Notes: generated by a model not told the origin, from the letters alone. 34,657 bases of DNA from FLUQ01 sp031548325 (GCA_031548325.1 JAVBRE010000199.1:1-34657), one strand, 5' to 3'. Positions 1 through 9,623 are shown, numbered from the stretch's first letter. Translations and numbers: made by a program.

Positions 1-5
1 GAGGT

Positions 6-79
6 CCAGGAGAGGGGGCAGTGATGCCCCCTCCCTGGCCCCCGCCGGGCAGGCGACCGTTCCGCAGAAAAGCGGAACG
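6..79. other. Structured non-coding stretch with two hairpins
   Basis: No convincing gene lies in the first 217 bases. Two hairpins are visible. The first pairs positions 12-20 with 25-33 around a GTGA loop, and its outer arms (CCAGG/CCTGG) extend it imperfectly. The second pairs 58-65 (CGTTCCGC) with 72-79 (GCGGAACG). Neither has a run of T directly after it on either strand. They could belong to the end of an upstream gene outside the window, or be part of the purL 3' region. The role is not clear. Confidence 0.35.
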
Positions 80-179
80 AGACGGGGGAGCAAAAGCGAC
101 CCCGCCCGAAGGGCGAGGGCCAGGATGGCCCGAGTCAACCAACTATGGAAAAAGAAAAACAGAACTTCTCACCGGAACC

Positions 180-203
180 GCTCCCGGCAAAAAAACCGGG
201 AGC
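180..203 (-). terminator. Probable terminator hairpin after purL
   Basis: An 8-bp perfect stem (GCTCCCGG/CCGGGAGC) with an 8-base T-rich loop starts 14 bases after the purL stop codon on the minus strand. The T-rich stretch that follows lies some 15 bases beyond the stem rather than next to it, so it is not a textbook intrinsic terminator. Its position at the end of the minus-strand gene run supports the call. Confidence 0.5.
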
Positions 204-217
204 CTCACTCTTCACCA

Positions 218-3217
218 TCACCAGTCCAGCGTGGCCTTGAATGCCTTAGCCAGCGCTTCCACCGGCTCATTCAGCACCGGAGCCACGCCTTCGACGATCA
301 CCAGCTCGTTGCCGCCGGTTTCGCCGATACGGGCGCAGACCTGACCCGCGAACAGGGCCTCAAAGGCCGCCGTTTGCCCGGCGGGCACCGTGACCAGCAG
401 ACGAGAGGCGGATTCGCCGTACAAGAGTTCCGTCAGGGTCATGGCTTCGGCGGGAACAGAGGCCAGGTCGATCACGCCGCCCAGGCGGCCGCCCAGGGCC
501 ATTTCCGCCAGCGCGACCCCCAGGCCGCCGTCGGACAGGTCATGGCAGGCGCTGACCAGACCGGCCGCAATGGCTTTGTGCAGAGCCAGGTAACGGGCTG
601 ATGCGCTCTTGGCGTCCACGCGCGGCACGCGGTGCGCCTTTTTTCGCAGTTCGGAGGCGATTTCGCTGCCCGCCAGTTCGCGAAAGCTCTGGCCCAGCAG
701 GTACACGGCTTCGCCGGGTTTTTTCCAGTCGCTGGAAACGGCGTATTTCACGTCCGGAATGACCCCCAGCACGGTGAAGAGCACCGTGGGGGGGATGGAG
801 ATTTTGACCCCGCCGCCGGTGTAGTCGTTCTTCATGGAATCTTTGCCGGACACGCAGGGCGCGGAGTAGGCCAGACAGAAATCCGCCAGGGCCTTGTTGG
901 CCCGCACCAGCTGGGCCAGTTTATAGCGCCCGTCCGGGGTGCGTTCGGACTGCACCGGGTCGCACCAGCAAAAGTTGTCTACCCCGGCCAGGCGCGCGGG
1001 GTCCGCGCCCACGGCAACGGACCCGCGCACGGCTTCGTCGATGGCGTTCGCCATCATCCAGTAACTGTCGTAATCGCTGAATTTCGGGCAAATGCCGTGA
1101 GACAGGGTGATGCCTTCATCCCTGTCCAGCAGGGGACGCAGCACAGCCGCATCGCCGGGGCCGTCCCGCAGGGCGCCGACCAGAGGTTTGATCACGCTGC
1201 CGCCCTTGACCTCGTGGTCGTACTGGCGGATCAGGTATTCTTTGCTGCAGATGTTCAGCCGCCCCAGCATGGCGCGCAGAAGTTCGCCCTGCTTCGGAAC
1301 GGCGACGTCCAGTACGTCGTCGTGGATGCTTTTGGCGCAATCCGGAGTCTGCCAGACCGCGTCCAGCTGCATGCGGGGCACGCCGTCGTGCATGAAATCC
1401 ATACGCAAAGACGCCACGGGGATGCCGTCGTATTCCACTTCAAAGAGGCCGGAATCGGTGAATTCTCCCAGCGCCACGGCTTCGACGTCCATTTCGCGGG
1501 CAAGTTGCAGAAATGCGGCCATCTTCGACGGGGGCACGGCCAGGGTCATGCGTTCCTGGGCTTCGGAGAGCAGAATTTCCCAGGGCCGCAGGCCGTCGTA
1601 TTTCAGGGGCGCTTTGGCCAGATCCAGGCGGCAGCCGCCGGTATCCCCCGCCCTCTCGCCCACGGAGGAAGAAAGCCCCCCGGCGCCGTTGTCGGTGATG
1701 GCGCTGTACAGAGCCTTGTCGCGCGCGACCAGAATGAAGTCATAAAGCTTGCGCTGGGTGATGGGGTCGCCGATCTGCACGGCCGTTGCCGGGCTTTCCT
1801 CGTGCAGTTCCTCGGAGGAAAAGGTCGCGCCGTGGATGCCGTCTTTGCCGATGCGGCCGCCGGCCATGACCACGGCGTCGCCCACGGAAGCCTTTTTCCA
1901 GTGGCCGGGTTTGCCGTTTATGACGGCGGGCAGCAGGCCCACGGTGCCGCAGTAGACCAGGGGCTTGCCGAGATACCGTTCCTCGAAGACCACGGAACCG
2001 TTGACCGTGGGGATGCCCGACTTGTTGCCGCCGTGTTCCACTCCGGTGCGCACGCCTTCCATGACCCGGCGAGGATGCAGAAGACGCGGGGGCAACTCCC
2101 CTTTGTGAAAGGGCGAGGCAAAGCAGAACACATCCATGTTGCAGACCATGGACGCGCCCATGCCCACGCCCATCAGGTCCCGGTTGACGCCCACGATGCC
2201 CGTCAGCGCGCCGCCGTAGGGGTCAAGAGCGGAAGGGCTGTTGTGGGTTTCGACCTTGATGGCCACGTCAAAGTCGTCGGTGAATTTCACCACCCCGGCG
2301 TTGTCCGTGAACACGGAACGGCAGAAATCCGCGTTGCCCAGTTTTTCGCGAACAGCTTGGGTGGAACCTTTGATATAGGTCCTGTACAGGCCGTCGATGG
2401 TTTCTTTTGTACCCGCGTCCCTGTCTTCGTAGCGGATGACCGCGGCAAAAATTTTGTGTTTGCAATGCTCGGACCAGGTCTGAGCCAGCACCTCAATTTC
2501 CGCGTCCGTGGGCTCCAGGGACAACTTCGCCGCCCCGCGTTCGGCCCTCACAGTTTTGTCCGCGTAATAGGCTTTGATGGCGCGCATTTCGTCCAGGGAA
2601 AGAGCCAGGGTGTTTTCCCGCGAAAAGGCGAGCATGCCCGCGTCGTCCATGCCGGAAAGGGGGATGGTCGCAACCTGGAGGATGGCCTGGCCCGACACCT
2701 GGGCCGCCTGGGCGGGAAAGCCCGGTTCTTTTGCCCATTCCTCACGGTTTTTGATCTGAAAGCGCTGAATCAGCTCGTTGGCCAGCAGATCTTTGGCTAT
2801 GCGTTCCACATCGGCCCGGGCCAGCGTTTTGCCCGGCTCGGCGCTGATATGGTACTGGACGGCGGTATATACGGCCAGGGACCGACGGTCGTCTATGCCG
2901 AGCGCCAGGGACAGGGTGTCGCGGGCGGTGCGGCCTTCGTTGTCGGTGACGCCGGGGCGAAAGGAGATTTCCAGCACCCAGTCGGCGTCCGTGCCCGTCG
3001 CGGAAAAGCCCGCTTCCTGCAGCACGGGGTCGTGCAGCACGCCGTCCTCAAGGCAGCGGGCCATGGGCCCGGACTCAAGCCCGGCCACGGTGAATATGCG
3101 GCGCACGGCCACCCGGGCCACGCGCAGGCCCAAGGAAGCGGTGATGGCGCGGGCCACGTTCTGCCCGACGGAATCGCTGATCCGGGGGCGCAGTCTGGTT
3201 TCTATGCGTTGCAGCAT
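218..3217 (-). CDS. purL: Phosphoribosylformylglycinamidine synthase, PurL without glutaminase domain
   Basis: FGAM synthase, the fourth step of purine synthesis, converts FGAR to FGAM with ATP and ammonia. At 999 aa the protein is longer than the small bacterial PurL (about 740 aa) and shorter than the 1,300-aa enzyme with a built-in glutaminase. The N-terminal 200 residues look like a fused PurS-like and linker part. Visible signatures are TWSEHCKHK near residue 247, an ATP-site segment ETHNSPSALDPYGGA near 325, DNGAGGLSSSVGE in the first synthase lobe, and GKDSMKND (near 790) and ACHDLSDGGLG (near 890) in the second. No class-I glutaminase triad follows; the protein ends soon after the second lobe, so ammonia must come from a separate PurQ. 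The ATG at 3217 has AAGGA six bases upstream. It is the last gene of the minus-strand run, 25 bases after the GGDEF gene. Confidence 0.95.
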   Translation of the reverse strand: MLQRIETRLRPRISDSVGQNVARAITASLGLRVARVAVRRIFTVAGLESGPMARCLEDGVLHDPVLQEAGFSATGTDADWVLEISFRPGVTDNEGRTARDTLSLALGIDDRRSLAVYTAVQYHISAEPGKTLARADVERIAKDLLANELIQRFQIKNREEWAKEPGFPAQAAQVSGQAILQVATIPLSGMDDAGMLAFSRENTLALSLDEMRAIKAYYADKTVRAERGAAKLSLEPTDAEIEVLAQTWSEHCKHKIFAAVIRYEDRDAGTKETIDGLYRTYIKGSTQAVREKLGNADFCRSVFTDNAGVVKFTDDFDVAIKVETHNSPSALDPYGGALTGIVGVNRDLMGVGMGASMVCNMDVFCFASPFHKGELPPRLLHPRRVMEGVRTGVEHGGNKSGIPTVNGSVVFEERYLGKPLVYCGTVGLLPAVINGKPGHWKKASVGDAVVMAGGRIGKDGIHGATFSSEELHEESPATAVQIGDPITQRKLYDFILVARDKALYSAITDNGAGGLSSSVGERAGDTGGCRLDLAKAPLKYDGLRPWEILLSEAQERMTLAVPPSKMAAFLQLAREMDVEAVALGEFTDSGLFEVEYDGIPVASLRMDFMHDGVPRMQLDAVWQTPDCAKSIHDDVLDVAVPKQGELLRAMLGRLNICSKEYLIRQYDHEVKGGSVIKPLVGALRDGPGDAAVLRPLLDRDEGITLSHGICPKFSDYDSYWMMANAIDEAVRGSVAVGADPARLAGVDNFCWCDPVQSERTPDGRYKLAQLVRANKALADFCLAYSAPCVSGKDSMKNDYTGGGVKISIPPTVLFTVLGVIPDVKYAVSSDWKKPGEAVYLLGQSFRELAGSEIASELRKKAHRVPRVDAKSASARYLALHKAIAAGLVSACHDLSDGGLGVALAEMALGGRLGGVIDLASVPAEAMTLTELLYGESASRLLVTVPAGQTAAFEALFAGQVCARIGETGGNELVIVEGVAPVLNEPVEALAKAFKATLDW

Positions 3218-3242
3218 GGCAGGTCCTTGAATGGCGGCGGTG

Positions 3243-5774
3243 TCACGATGATGTTTCTTCGGCCCAGGCGAGCCGGCCGGGCATGCCCCGGGAGCGGGCG
3301 CAGGCTTTTTTTGCCGCCTCCAGCGCCTGCCACTGGCTTGATTCGCCGCCGGACAGCAGGCACAGGCCGCAGTTCATCTGTACGGAGCCTTTGCAGGCGG
3401 CCTGCACGCCCTGCTGAATTCTGACGGCGGTGTTTTCAAGCTGCTCGCGGGAGGGGCCGCCGACGATGACGGCAAAATCGTCGCCGCCGAAGCGGGCGGG
3501 CACGTCCAGCCCTTTGCGGACAACGGCGTTGATGGTGGCGCCCACGCGCCGCAGCACGGAATCGCCGGTCTGATAACCGTACATGGCGTTGACCTGCTTG
3601 AATCCCTCAAGATCGCAGAAAATGATCCCGATCGCCTTGCCGGTGTGACGCGCGCGGTCGGCCTCGCGTTCCAGAGCGACGTGGAACTGGGAATGGATGA
3701 GCAGCCCGGTGACCGGGTCCAGGTTGCTTTGCAACCGGTTGTTGTCGTCAATATGCCGTACCGCGGCCATGTCGCGCACCAGCGCGAGCATGGTCTGGTC
3801 GGCCGCGTCGGGCATGGGCGTGATGAGCAGCTCGAAAAGTTCGCTTTGCGGCGATTCGTTTTGCAACTGCACTTCCATGACCGTGGTCTGGTGCACTCCG
3901 GCCAGAAAATTTTTGTCCCAGGAAGACTGAAAAAACGCGGTCGCCGGTTTCGCCAGATCAAAGATGTTTTTGCCCAGAAATCCGGCGCCCCGAGGAGAAG
4001 CCCAGGTCACCTCGCCTTCGGCGTTCAGAGTCAGAATAATGCCGGGCATGGCCGCCAGAATGCGGTTGACGAACTGACTGTGCCGCACGGCGGATTCTTG
4101 CAGGTCGGAAAATTTTCCGGCGTCTTCGAGCAGCAGAAGAAATTCGTTGTCTTTATCCCGCAGGCGGTGAACGAGCAGCACCAGACCGCCCGGATGCAAG
4201 GGGTCCGAAGTCCTCGGCTGCATGACCCTGCTGTACAGCGGCGCGTCGGATGCGATGAAACTCTGCCATTCCTGAAGAATGTCCGTGGCGAAACGATGCT
4301 GAAGCAGGGCAGTCACCGGCATGCGCTGGGGCACGCCCGGCAGGCTGAACATGTGCAGAAAGGTCTGATTGGCGTCAATGAACTGCCCCGCCTCGTCCAG
4401 CCGTGCCACGCCGATGGGCAGGGCCGCCATGGTGTCGGCCTGTTTTTCGCGCCGGGCGCGAACTTTGTGATAGCGGTCCAGCATCACGCTGACGAAATGA
4501 AAATAGAGGGCCAGGGTTTCCCGCGAGGTGCGGGCCGCGGCCGCGGGCAGTCTGATCTGGCCCCAGTGGTTGCCGGAAGTGATAAAGGCGAAACGTTCCA
4601 GACCCGGAGTCCATTTGATTTCGGCCGGGTCCAGGGGGCCTGTTTCCAGCGGTTCCGGCATATTTTTTGTGCAACGGTACAGCATGAACAGCGCGCTGTC
4701 CTGAATGCGCAGCCCCAGTTCCCATTCGTCTATGCCCCAGTGCAGACGCAACTGCCGCCGCAGCCGTCTGGCCATGCCGGCCAGGCCGTCTTCTTCGGCG
4801 AACAGTTCCAGACTGAGAAAATAGAGGTTTTGCAGGGTCGGCAGGGTATACTCGTAAAAACGCGTATGACTGGGAGCTTCCTGTACGCCCAGTTGAGGCA
4901 GCATGGTTTTGAAGAGGGTGGTGCAACGCTGGCGCAGGCCTTCCATTTCCGAGGAAGACAGGGAGAGGGCGGCGGCAAGGGTTACTTCAAAAGCGGCCAG
5001 CGGCGCGATGTCGTCGGTGTTGCCGTGCAGCAGTTCGGCCCAGCGGGTGGCAAGCGCCAGGCAGCGGGCCAGCGGCTTTCGACCGATGTCGTCAAGGGCG
5101 TCATGGTGAGTGGTGACAGCTTCGGCCAGTTCCGGCGAAAAATGCCAGCGCTCCAGCAGCCGTCCGGCCAGGGCAGCATGTTCTATGCCCCAGGTTTGCC
5201 GCTCGCTCTCCGCCTGTTCTTTGCCGCACATGGTCAGCATGGGGACCGAGACCAGCCAGTCCGGAGCGTTGTCGCCGCACAGAGCCAGAAGCAGCGGCAG
5301 GTCTTTCAGCAAAGTGCCGAGGTACGCTTCCGCGCTTTTGTCGGGAGCGAGAGTCATGGCTATCTCTTCGGCCGCGATGGCCCCCCAGAGAGTGATGCGC
5401 CAGTCGCCGAACTGCGCTTCAGGACTGCGCCTCAGCAGCCCGTGCATGCGCTTTTGGATGGCCAGCGCGATGACAAGCTTGAACAGTTCGCGGGTGCCCA
5501 GCGCGATGGCCGCGCGCTGGATATCAGTAATTTTCATTGAGAAACCGTAAATGGGGGAATTGGCGATATTCAGAACAGCGGCGGCCAGAGCGGGGTCCAT
5601 GCCCAGATAGCGGCTGATGGTCGAAAAATTCGGCATGGGATCCATCAGCGACTGCGTCAGTTGGGCCAGGGCCGGAGGAAAGGCAAGCTCCAGCGTTCGG
5701 TCCAGAGAATCGAGAAGCGATTGCGGAGACGATTGTAAAGGATTCGGCGGCTGGGTGGGGTATGCGTCCGTCAT
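3243..5774 (-). CDS. HDOD-PAS-PAS-GGDEF signalling protein (putative diguanylate cyclase)
   Basis: An 843-aa, probably cytoplasmic regulator. Residues about 30-230 form an HDOD domain (FPPALAQLTQSLMDP, then LNIANSPIYG). After a long middle part come two PAS-like segments, near 448 (GVARLDEAGQFIDANQTF) and 570 (MPGIILTLNAEGEVTWAS). The C-terminus is a GGDEF domain starting near 684 (DPVTGLLIHSQF). Its active-site motif reads RFGGDDF (near 764), a conservative change from GGDEF/GGEEF that may still allow c-di-GMP synthesis. No membrane segment is evident. The frame stays open upstream to 6020, but that part overlaps the prenyl synthase gene. The ATG at 5774 fits the normal N-terminus of HDOD proteins and leaves a 34-base gap. 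The target process is not visible from context. Confidence 0.85.
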   Translation of the reverse strand: MTDAYPTQPPNPLQSSPQSLLDSLDRTLELAFPPALAQLTQSLMDPMPNFSTISRYLGMDPALAAAVLNIANSPIYGFSMKITDIQRAAIALGTRELFKLVIALAIQKRMHGLLRRSPEAQFGDWRITLWGAIAAEEIAMTLAPDKSAEAYLGTLLKDLPLLLALCGDNAPDWLVSVPMLTMCGKEQAESERQTWGIEHAALAGRLLERWHFSPELAEAVTTHHDALDDIGRKPLARCLALATRWAELLHGNTDDIAPLAAFEVTLAAALSLSSSEMEGLRQRCTTLFKTMLPQLGVQEAPSHTRFYEYTLPTLQNLYFLSLELFAEEDGLAGMARRLRRQLRLHWGIDEWELGLRIQDSALFMLYRCTKNMPEPLETGPLDPAEIKWTPGLERFAFITSGNHWGQIRLPAAAARTSRETLALYFHFVSVMLDRYHKVRARREKQADTMAALPIGVARLDEAGQFIDANQTFLHMFSLPGVPQRMPVTALLQHRFATDILQEWQSFIASDAPLYSRVMQPRTSDPLHPGGLVLLVHRLRDKDNEFLLLLEDAGKFSDLQESAVRHSQFVNRILAAMPGIILTLNAEGEVTWASPRGAGFLGKNIFDLAKPATAFFQSSWDKNFLAGVHQTTVMEVQLQNESPQSELFELLITPMPDAADQTMLALVRDMAAVRHIDDNNRLQSNLDPVTGLLIHSQFHVALEREADRARHTGKAIGIIFCDLEGFKQVNAMYGYQTGDSVLRRVGATINAVVRKGLDVPARFGGDDFAVIVGGPSREQLENTAVRIQQGVQAACKGSVQMNCGLCLLSGGESSQWQALEAAKKACARSRGMPGRLAWAEETSS

Positions 5775-5808
5775 GGCTCTCTGCCTGGAGGTGCTTGTAG
5801 GGGCGGGG

Positions 5809-6774
5809 TTAGCGGTTGCGCTTTTTGATATAGTCGGGAACCAAAGCCAAGGTATCGCGTCTTGGTCCGGCTGGCAACGCCGAAAGAGCCGCTCTGGCGC
5901 GGCCGAGGTGCTCGTCGGCCAGGGCGCGGGTTTTTTCGTCGCAGCCCGTCCGGCGCATCGCGCCGATGATGGCTTCGGCTTCGGCGTCGCTGAAGGCCCC
6001 CGCGCTGAATTTTGCGGCAAAGGGCAAGGCCTGGTCCGGGGGGAGAGAATCGCGGTAACAGCGGATCAGGGGGGTGCATTTGCGTTCGCGCAAATCTCCG
6101 CCGGCCGGTTTGCCGATATCGTTGATCGGGGCTATGTCCAGAGCATCGTCCACGATCTGGAAGGCGATGCCCAACTCCAGACCGAAGCGGGCGGCGGAAG
6201 CGATTTCGTCTTCCGGCGCGCCGGAGCGCACGGCGGCCAGTTCGCAGGCGGCGCGCAGGCTCCAGGCAGTCTTGCCGGTAATGATTTCGATATATTTTTC
6301 GTGGCTGACGTCGATGTCGCCCTGGCTGGCGAATTCTGCAATTTCTCCCGTGGCCGTCTGCAGCACGGCTTCGGCAAAACAGTTGGACAGGCGGTGGTCG
6401 CTCAGGCCCGCCACCATTTTCGCGGCGTGGGCCAGCATGGCGTCGCCGCCGAGAATCGCGACCGTGGGGCCGAATTCGGCGTGCGCCGCGGACGCGCCCC
6501 GGCGGGTGGTCGCGTGGTCCAGAAAATCGTCGTGCATCAGGGTGGCCACGTGAAAAAACTCAATGGCCACGGCCAGAGTATAGATGTCCGGATGTTCGCA
6601 GCCAAAAACCTTGCCCATAAACACGCAGAGCAGAGGCCGCAGGCGTTTTCCCCCGGCGTTCAGGGTATGGCCCGCCACGGGGCGCACCAGAGGAGGCAGC
6701 GCGGCGATCTGGGTTTGCAAAATCGCGTCGATGCGGGGTTCTTCGGCCCGAAGCGCGCGCGTGAGAGTCAGCAT
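5809..6774 (-). CDS. Trans-polyprenyl diphosphate synthase (quinone side chain)
   Basis: Condenses isopentenyl diphosphate units onto an allylic primer; together with the neighbouring menG and mqnB it probably makes the menaquinone side chain. The 321-aa protein has both Asp-rich motifs of the family: DDFLD followed by RRG near residues 81-91, and DDALD near 209. The GKRLRPLL segment near the N-terminus is also typical. An upstream in-frame GTG at 6783 exists, but the ATG at 6774 has GGAG at a proper eight-base distance and is preferred. It begins 14 bases after mqnB ends, so the two are almost surely co-transcribed. Chain length (hexa-, hepta- or octaprenyl) cannot be read with confidence. 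Confidence 0.88.
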   Translation of the reverse strand: MLTLTRALRAEEPRIDAILQTQIAALPPLVRPVAGHTLNAGGKRLRPLLCVFMGKVFGCEHPDIYTLAVAIEFFHVATLMHDDFLDHATTRRGASAAHAEFGPTVAILGGDAMLAHAAKMVAGLSDHRLSNCFAEAVLQTATGEIAEFASQGDIDVSHEKYIEIITGKTAWSLRAACELAAVRSGAPEDEIASAARFGLELGIAFQIVDDALDIAPINDIGKPAGGDLRERKCTPLIRCYRDSLPPDQALPFAAKFSAGAFSDAEAEAIIGAMRRTGCDEKTRALADEHLGRARAALSALPAGPRRDTLALVPDYIKKRNR

Positions 6775-6788
6775 GGCATCCACTCCGA

Positions 6789-7538
6789 TTACGAAAATAT
6801 CCGGTGCGCCGCACGGCTGAGGGAAGCCAGGGCGGCGGGCATGTTCCAGGCGTCGGGGGCGCGTTCTCCGACCACGTTCGAGACGCTTCGCAGTTCGATG
6901 AAAGGGACGCCCAGAATCCGTGCCGCAAGCGCCAGGGGAAATCCCTCCATATTTTCCGTCAGCGCGCCGTATTTGGCCGCAAGCGCGCGCGCCCGGCCCG
7001 GCGTGCCCGAGACCCCGGCCACCGTCAGGCTTGGGCCGAAAGAGACGCGCGGCAGACCGCGGTCGGTTCCGTCCGCCGGAAGCCGCAGGCCCAAGGCCCT
7101 GAAAGCGCCTTCAGGGTCAAGATCCAGGCTGTTCCAGACCGGCGGCGGGTCCGTGTCGTCTCTGTTTCCGGCCAGCGGAAAACCCAGCGCCACGGGGTCA
7201 ACGCCCGTTTCTGTGACCAGCCCGTACTCCGGCCAGATTTCTTTGCTTGCGACAACCAGGCTGCCCAGCGGGGCGAGGCTGCCCGCATAGGCGCCCGCAA
7301 CGCCGCAGGCGACAAAACCGGCGGGGGGCGGCTTCGCGGTCTGCGCGCGCCCGGCGGCCAGAGCCGCCGCCAGCGGTCCCACGCCCGTCACTGCGAGAAC
7401 GACCGCACGACCCCGGCACAGGATTCGCGCGGTTTCGCCCGGGTCCGGCGGTGGAAAATCGCAGTCCAGACCCGCGAGAACGGCGCTCATTTCCATGCGC
7501 GTCGCCGCGAAAAGGACCAGGGGCGCGGCCGCCATCAT
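6789..7538 (-). CDS. mqnB: Futalosine hydrolase
   Basis: Removes hypoxanthine (or a related base) from futalosine in the alternative menaquinone pathway, giving dehypoxanthine futalosine. The 249-aa sequence has the nucleoside-phosphorylase-like fold signature: an N-terminal LVLFAATRMEM strand, VTGVGPLAAA, CGVAGAYAG, and the purine-site segment ENMEGFPLALAA followed by ELRSVSNVVGER. These match MqnB better than MTA/SAH nucleosidases. The ATG overlaps the stop of the sugar dehydrogenase gene as ATGA, a sign of translational coupling; a second ATG follows directly. Other mqn genes are not in the window, so the pathway must be completed elsewhere. Confidence 0.88.
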   Translation of the reverse strand: MMAAAPLVLFAATRMEMSAVLAGLDCDFPPPDPGETARILCRGRAVVLAVTGVGPLAAALAAGRAQTAKPPPAGFVACGVAGAYAGSLAPLGSLVVASKEIWPEYGLVTETGVDPVALGFPLAGNRDDTDPPPVWNSLDLDPEGAFRALGLRLPADGTDRGLPRVSFGPSLTVAGVSGTPGRARALAAKYGALTENMEGFPLALAARILGVPFIELRSVSNVVGERAPDAWNMPAALASLSRAAHRIFS

Positions 7539-8851
7539 AGCCGCCAGTATGCGTAGCCCAACTCGCGCATCGTTTTGGCGTTCCAGCAGCTTTTTACGTC
7601 AAGAATCACGGCCGAGGCCGGATCGTCGAACCAGCTTGCCAGGCTTTTGGGGTCAATTTTCGCATATTCCGCGTGGGCCACGGCCAGAATAAGAACGTCC
7701 AGGTTGCGCATTTCGTCCCGCGCGCACAGATCCAGGCCGTATTCCGCCTTTGCTTCGGCCGCGTCCGCCATGGGATCGCCGACCAGGACCGTGACGCCGT
7801 ATTCTTCCAGTTCCCGAACGATGGTGATGACTTTCGAATTGCGCAGGTCGGGCACGTTTTCCTTGAAGGTCAGGCCCAGCACGCCGGCCTTGGCGCCTTT
7901 GACCATACGCCCCTGCTTGATCAGCATCTTGACCGCCGTTTGGGCCACATAGCGGCCCATATCGTCGTTGATGCGGCGGCCGGCCAGGATGACCTGGGGC
8001 GAATAGCCGGTCTCCTGCGCCTTGTAGGTCAGATAATAGGGGTCCACCCCGATGCAGTGCCCGCCCACGAGGCCGGGCCGGAAGGGCAAAAAATTCCACT
8101 TGGTGCCGGCCGCTTCAAGCACGTCCAGGGTGTCGATGCCCAGGTTGTGAAAGATGACGGCCAGTTCGTTCATCAGCGCGATGTTCAGGTCCCGCTGCGT
8201 GTTTTCAATGACCTTGGCCGCCTCGGCCACTTTGATGGACGGAGCTTTGTGAATGCCGGCCGTAACCACCGCGCCGTACACGTCCGCCAGCAGTTCCGTC
8301 GCGGCTTCGTCGCCGCCGGCCACGATTTTTACAACGCTTTCAAGGGTGTGTACGCGGTCGCCGGGGTTGATGCGTTCCGGCGAATAGCCCACCTGAAAAT
8401 CCCGGCCGCAGGTGAAGCCCGATTCCTTTTCCAGAATGGGCACGCAGACTTCTTCGGTCACGCCGGGGTATACGGTGGATTCAAAGGCGACCACGCAACC
8501 TTTGGCCATGGCCCGGCCCACAGTGACGCAGGCGCCGCGCACGGGCGAGAGATCGGGGTTGTTGTGTCTGTCCACCGGGGTGGGCACGGCCACGATGATG
8601 ATCCCGGCGCTTTTCAGTTCGGCGGGGTCGCTGGTGAAACGTATGCCGCAGCTTGCGAGGTCGGACGCATCCACCTCAAGGGTGTGGTCGCGGCCTTTGG
8701 CAAGTTCGGCCACCCTGGCGGCGGAGATGTCGAAGCCGATGACGGAAAAATGCCCGGCCAGCGCCACGGCCAGCGGCAGGCCGACGTATCCGAGCCCCAC
8801 CACTGCGATGGGCAGGTTTTTGTTCTTGATGGCGGCGAAAGTTGTGTTCAT
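7535..8851 (-). CDS. UDP-sugar 6-dehydrogenase (TviB/WbpO-type)
   Basis: Oxidises C6 of a UDP-N-acetyl-hexosamine (or UDP-glucose) to the uronic acid with two NAD, for capsule or O-antigen precursors. The 438-aa protein has the Rossmann signature VVGLGYVGLP at residues 17-26, the VPTPV and FESTVYPG segments, and the catalytic loop GGHCIGVDPYYL with Cys266. The C-terminal UDP-binding domain begins at LGLTFKENVPDLRNSK. The EST and GVDPYYLTYKA patterns favour the N-acetylated substrate group (TviB/WbpO) over Ugd, but this is a family judgement. No glycan genes are beside it; its place between menG and mqnB in a menaquinone run is odd. The RBS AGGA lies five bases before the ATG. Confidence 0.88.
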   Translation of the reverse strand: MNTTFAAIKNKNLPIAVVGLGYVGLPLAVALAGHFSVIGFDISAARVAELAKGRDHTLEVDASDLASCGIRFTSDPAELKSAGIIIVAVPTPVDRHNNPDLSPVRGACVTVGRAMAKGCVVAFESTVYPGVTEEVCVPILEKESGFTCGRDFQVGYSPERINPGDRVHTLESVVKIVAGGDEAATELLADVYGAVVTAGIHKAPSIKVAEAAKVIENTQRDLNIALMNELAVIFHNLGIDTLDVLEAAGTKWNFLPFRPGLVGGHCIGVDPYYLTYKAQETGYSPQVILAGRRINDDMGRYVAQTAVKMLIKQGRMVKGAKAGVLGLTFKENVPDLRNSKVITIVRELEEYGVTVLVGDPMADAAEAKAEYGLDLCARDEMRNLDVLILAVAHAEYAKIDPKSLASWFDDPASAVILDVKSCWNAKTMRELGYAYWRL

Positions 8852-8888
8852 TGCTATCCTGTCTTTGACTGCGCACCCAGTTTTTTAC

Positions 8889-9623
8889 CTATTTTCGCCC
8901 GCTGTGCAAGTAAACGATGCCGCCGCACATTTTTTTCCAGGAAACGCGGCTGAACCCGGCGGCGCGCATTTCATCGCCCAGTGCCTGCGCGGAAGGAAAG
9001 TCCGTTATGGTGCGGGCGAGATAGCTATACGCCGCTTGGTCTTTGGCGATCAGCCCGCCGAAAAAGGGCAGAACCCGGGCAAGGTAGAAATTGTACAGCC
9101 CGCCCCATAAAGGCCCGTTCGCGGAGCCGAATTCCAGAACGAAAAAGCCGCCGCCGGGAACGAGAACCCGGCAGGCTTCGCGCAGCGCCGTTTCGCGCGG
9201 CAGCATGTTGCGCAGGCCGAAGGCCACGGTCACCGCATCCACGCTGGCGTCGGCCAGGGGCAGGGCCAGGGCGTTTCCGGCCGCGCGCGTAACGCGCTCG
9301 CGTTCGTAAGCGTCGGCTTTTTGCAGTTTCGGACCGCCCGCCCGCAGCATGGGCAGGCAAAAATCAAGGGCCAGCACCCGCGCGCCCGCGATGGAGCGGG
9401 CCAGCGCCAGAGAAACATCCAGCGTGCCCGCCGCCAGGTCAAGGATGAAGCGACGGCCGCCGGGGCTGAAAGAGGCATTCACGCTCCGGGTCAGGCGGCG
9501 ACGCCACAGGCTGTCGATGCCGCAGCTGAGCAGGCGGTTGGCCGCGTCATAGCCGGGCGCGATGCGGCCGAACATTGCGGCCACGACCTTGCCGTGGGCG
9601 GAGTTTTTGTCGTTGTCCGCCAC
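8889..9623 (-). CDS. menG: Demethylmenaquinone methyltransferase (UbiE/MenG)
   Basis: SAM-dependent C-methylation of demethylmenaquinone, the last step of menaquinone synthesis. The 244-aa protein shows the UbiE signatures: MFGRIAPGYDAANRLLS near the N-terminus, the SAM-binding LDLAAGTLDVSLALA, the AGNALALPLADASVDAVT acidic loop, GLRNM, and CRVLVPGGGFFVLEF. The start is a GTG three bases after the TAA of the upstream small gene. The only purine-rich sequence before it is a G-run that can pair with a C10 tract just upstream, so translation probably depends on coupling to the upstream gene. Confidence 0.9.
   Translation of the reverse strand: MADNDKNSAHGKVVAAMFGRIAPGYDAANRLLSCGIDSLWRRRLTRSVNASFSPGGRRFILDLAAGTLDVSLALARSIAGARVLALDFCLPMLRAGGPKLQKADAYERERVTRAAGNALALPLADASVDAVTVAFGLRNMLPRETALREACRVLVPGGGFFVLEFGSANGPLWGGLYNFYLARVLPFFGGLIAKDQAAYSYLARTITDFPSAQALGDEMRAAGFSRVSWKKMCGGIVYLHSGRK

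Noticed and set aside
632..3424. A 930-codon open frame on the plus strand opposite purL
   Set aside because: It is the mirror of a GC-rich, clearly functional purL; its translation is rich in His, Gly and Ala with no recognisable domain and no RBS.
3645..5540. A 631-codon open frame on the plus strand
   Set aside because: It lies opposite the HDOD-GGDEF gene, whose domains are clear; the plus-strand product shows no family features.
5775..6020. Extended N-terminus of the HDOD-GGDEF protein
   Set aside because: The extra 82 codons overlap the 3' end of the prenyl synthase gene, are Pro/Arg-rich shadow sequence, and the ATG at 5774 fits the family start.
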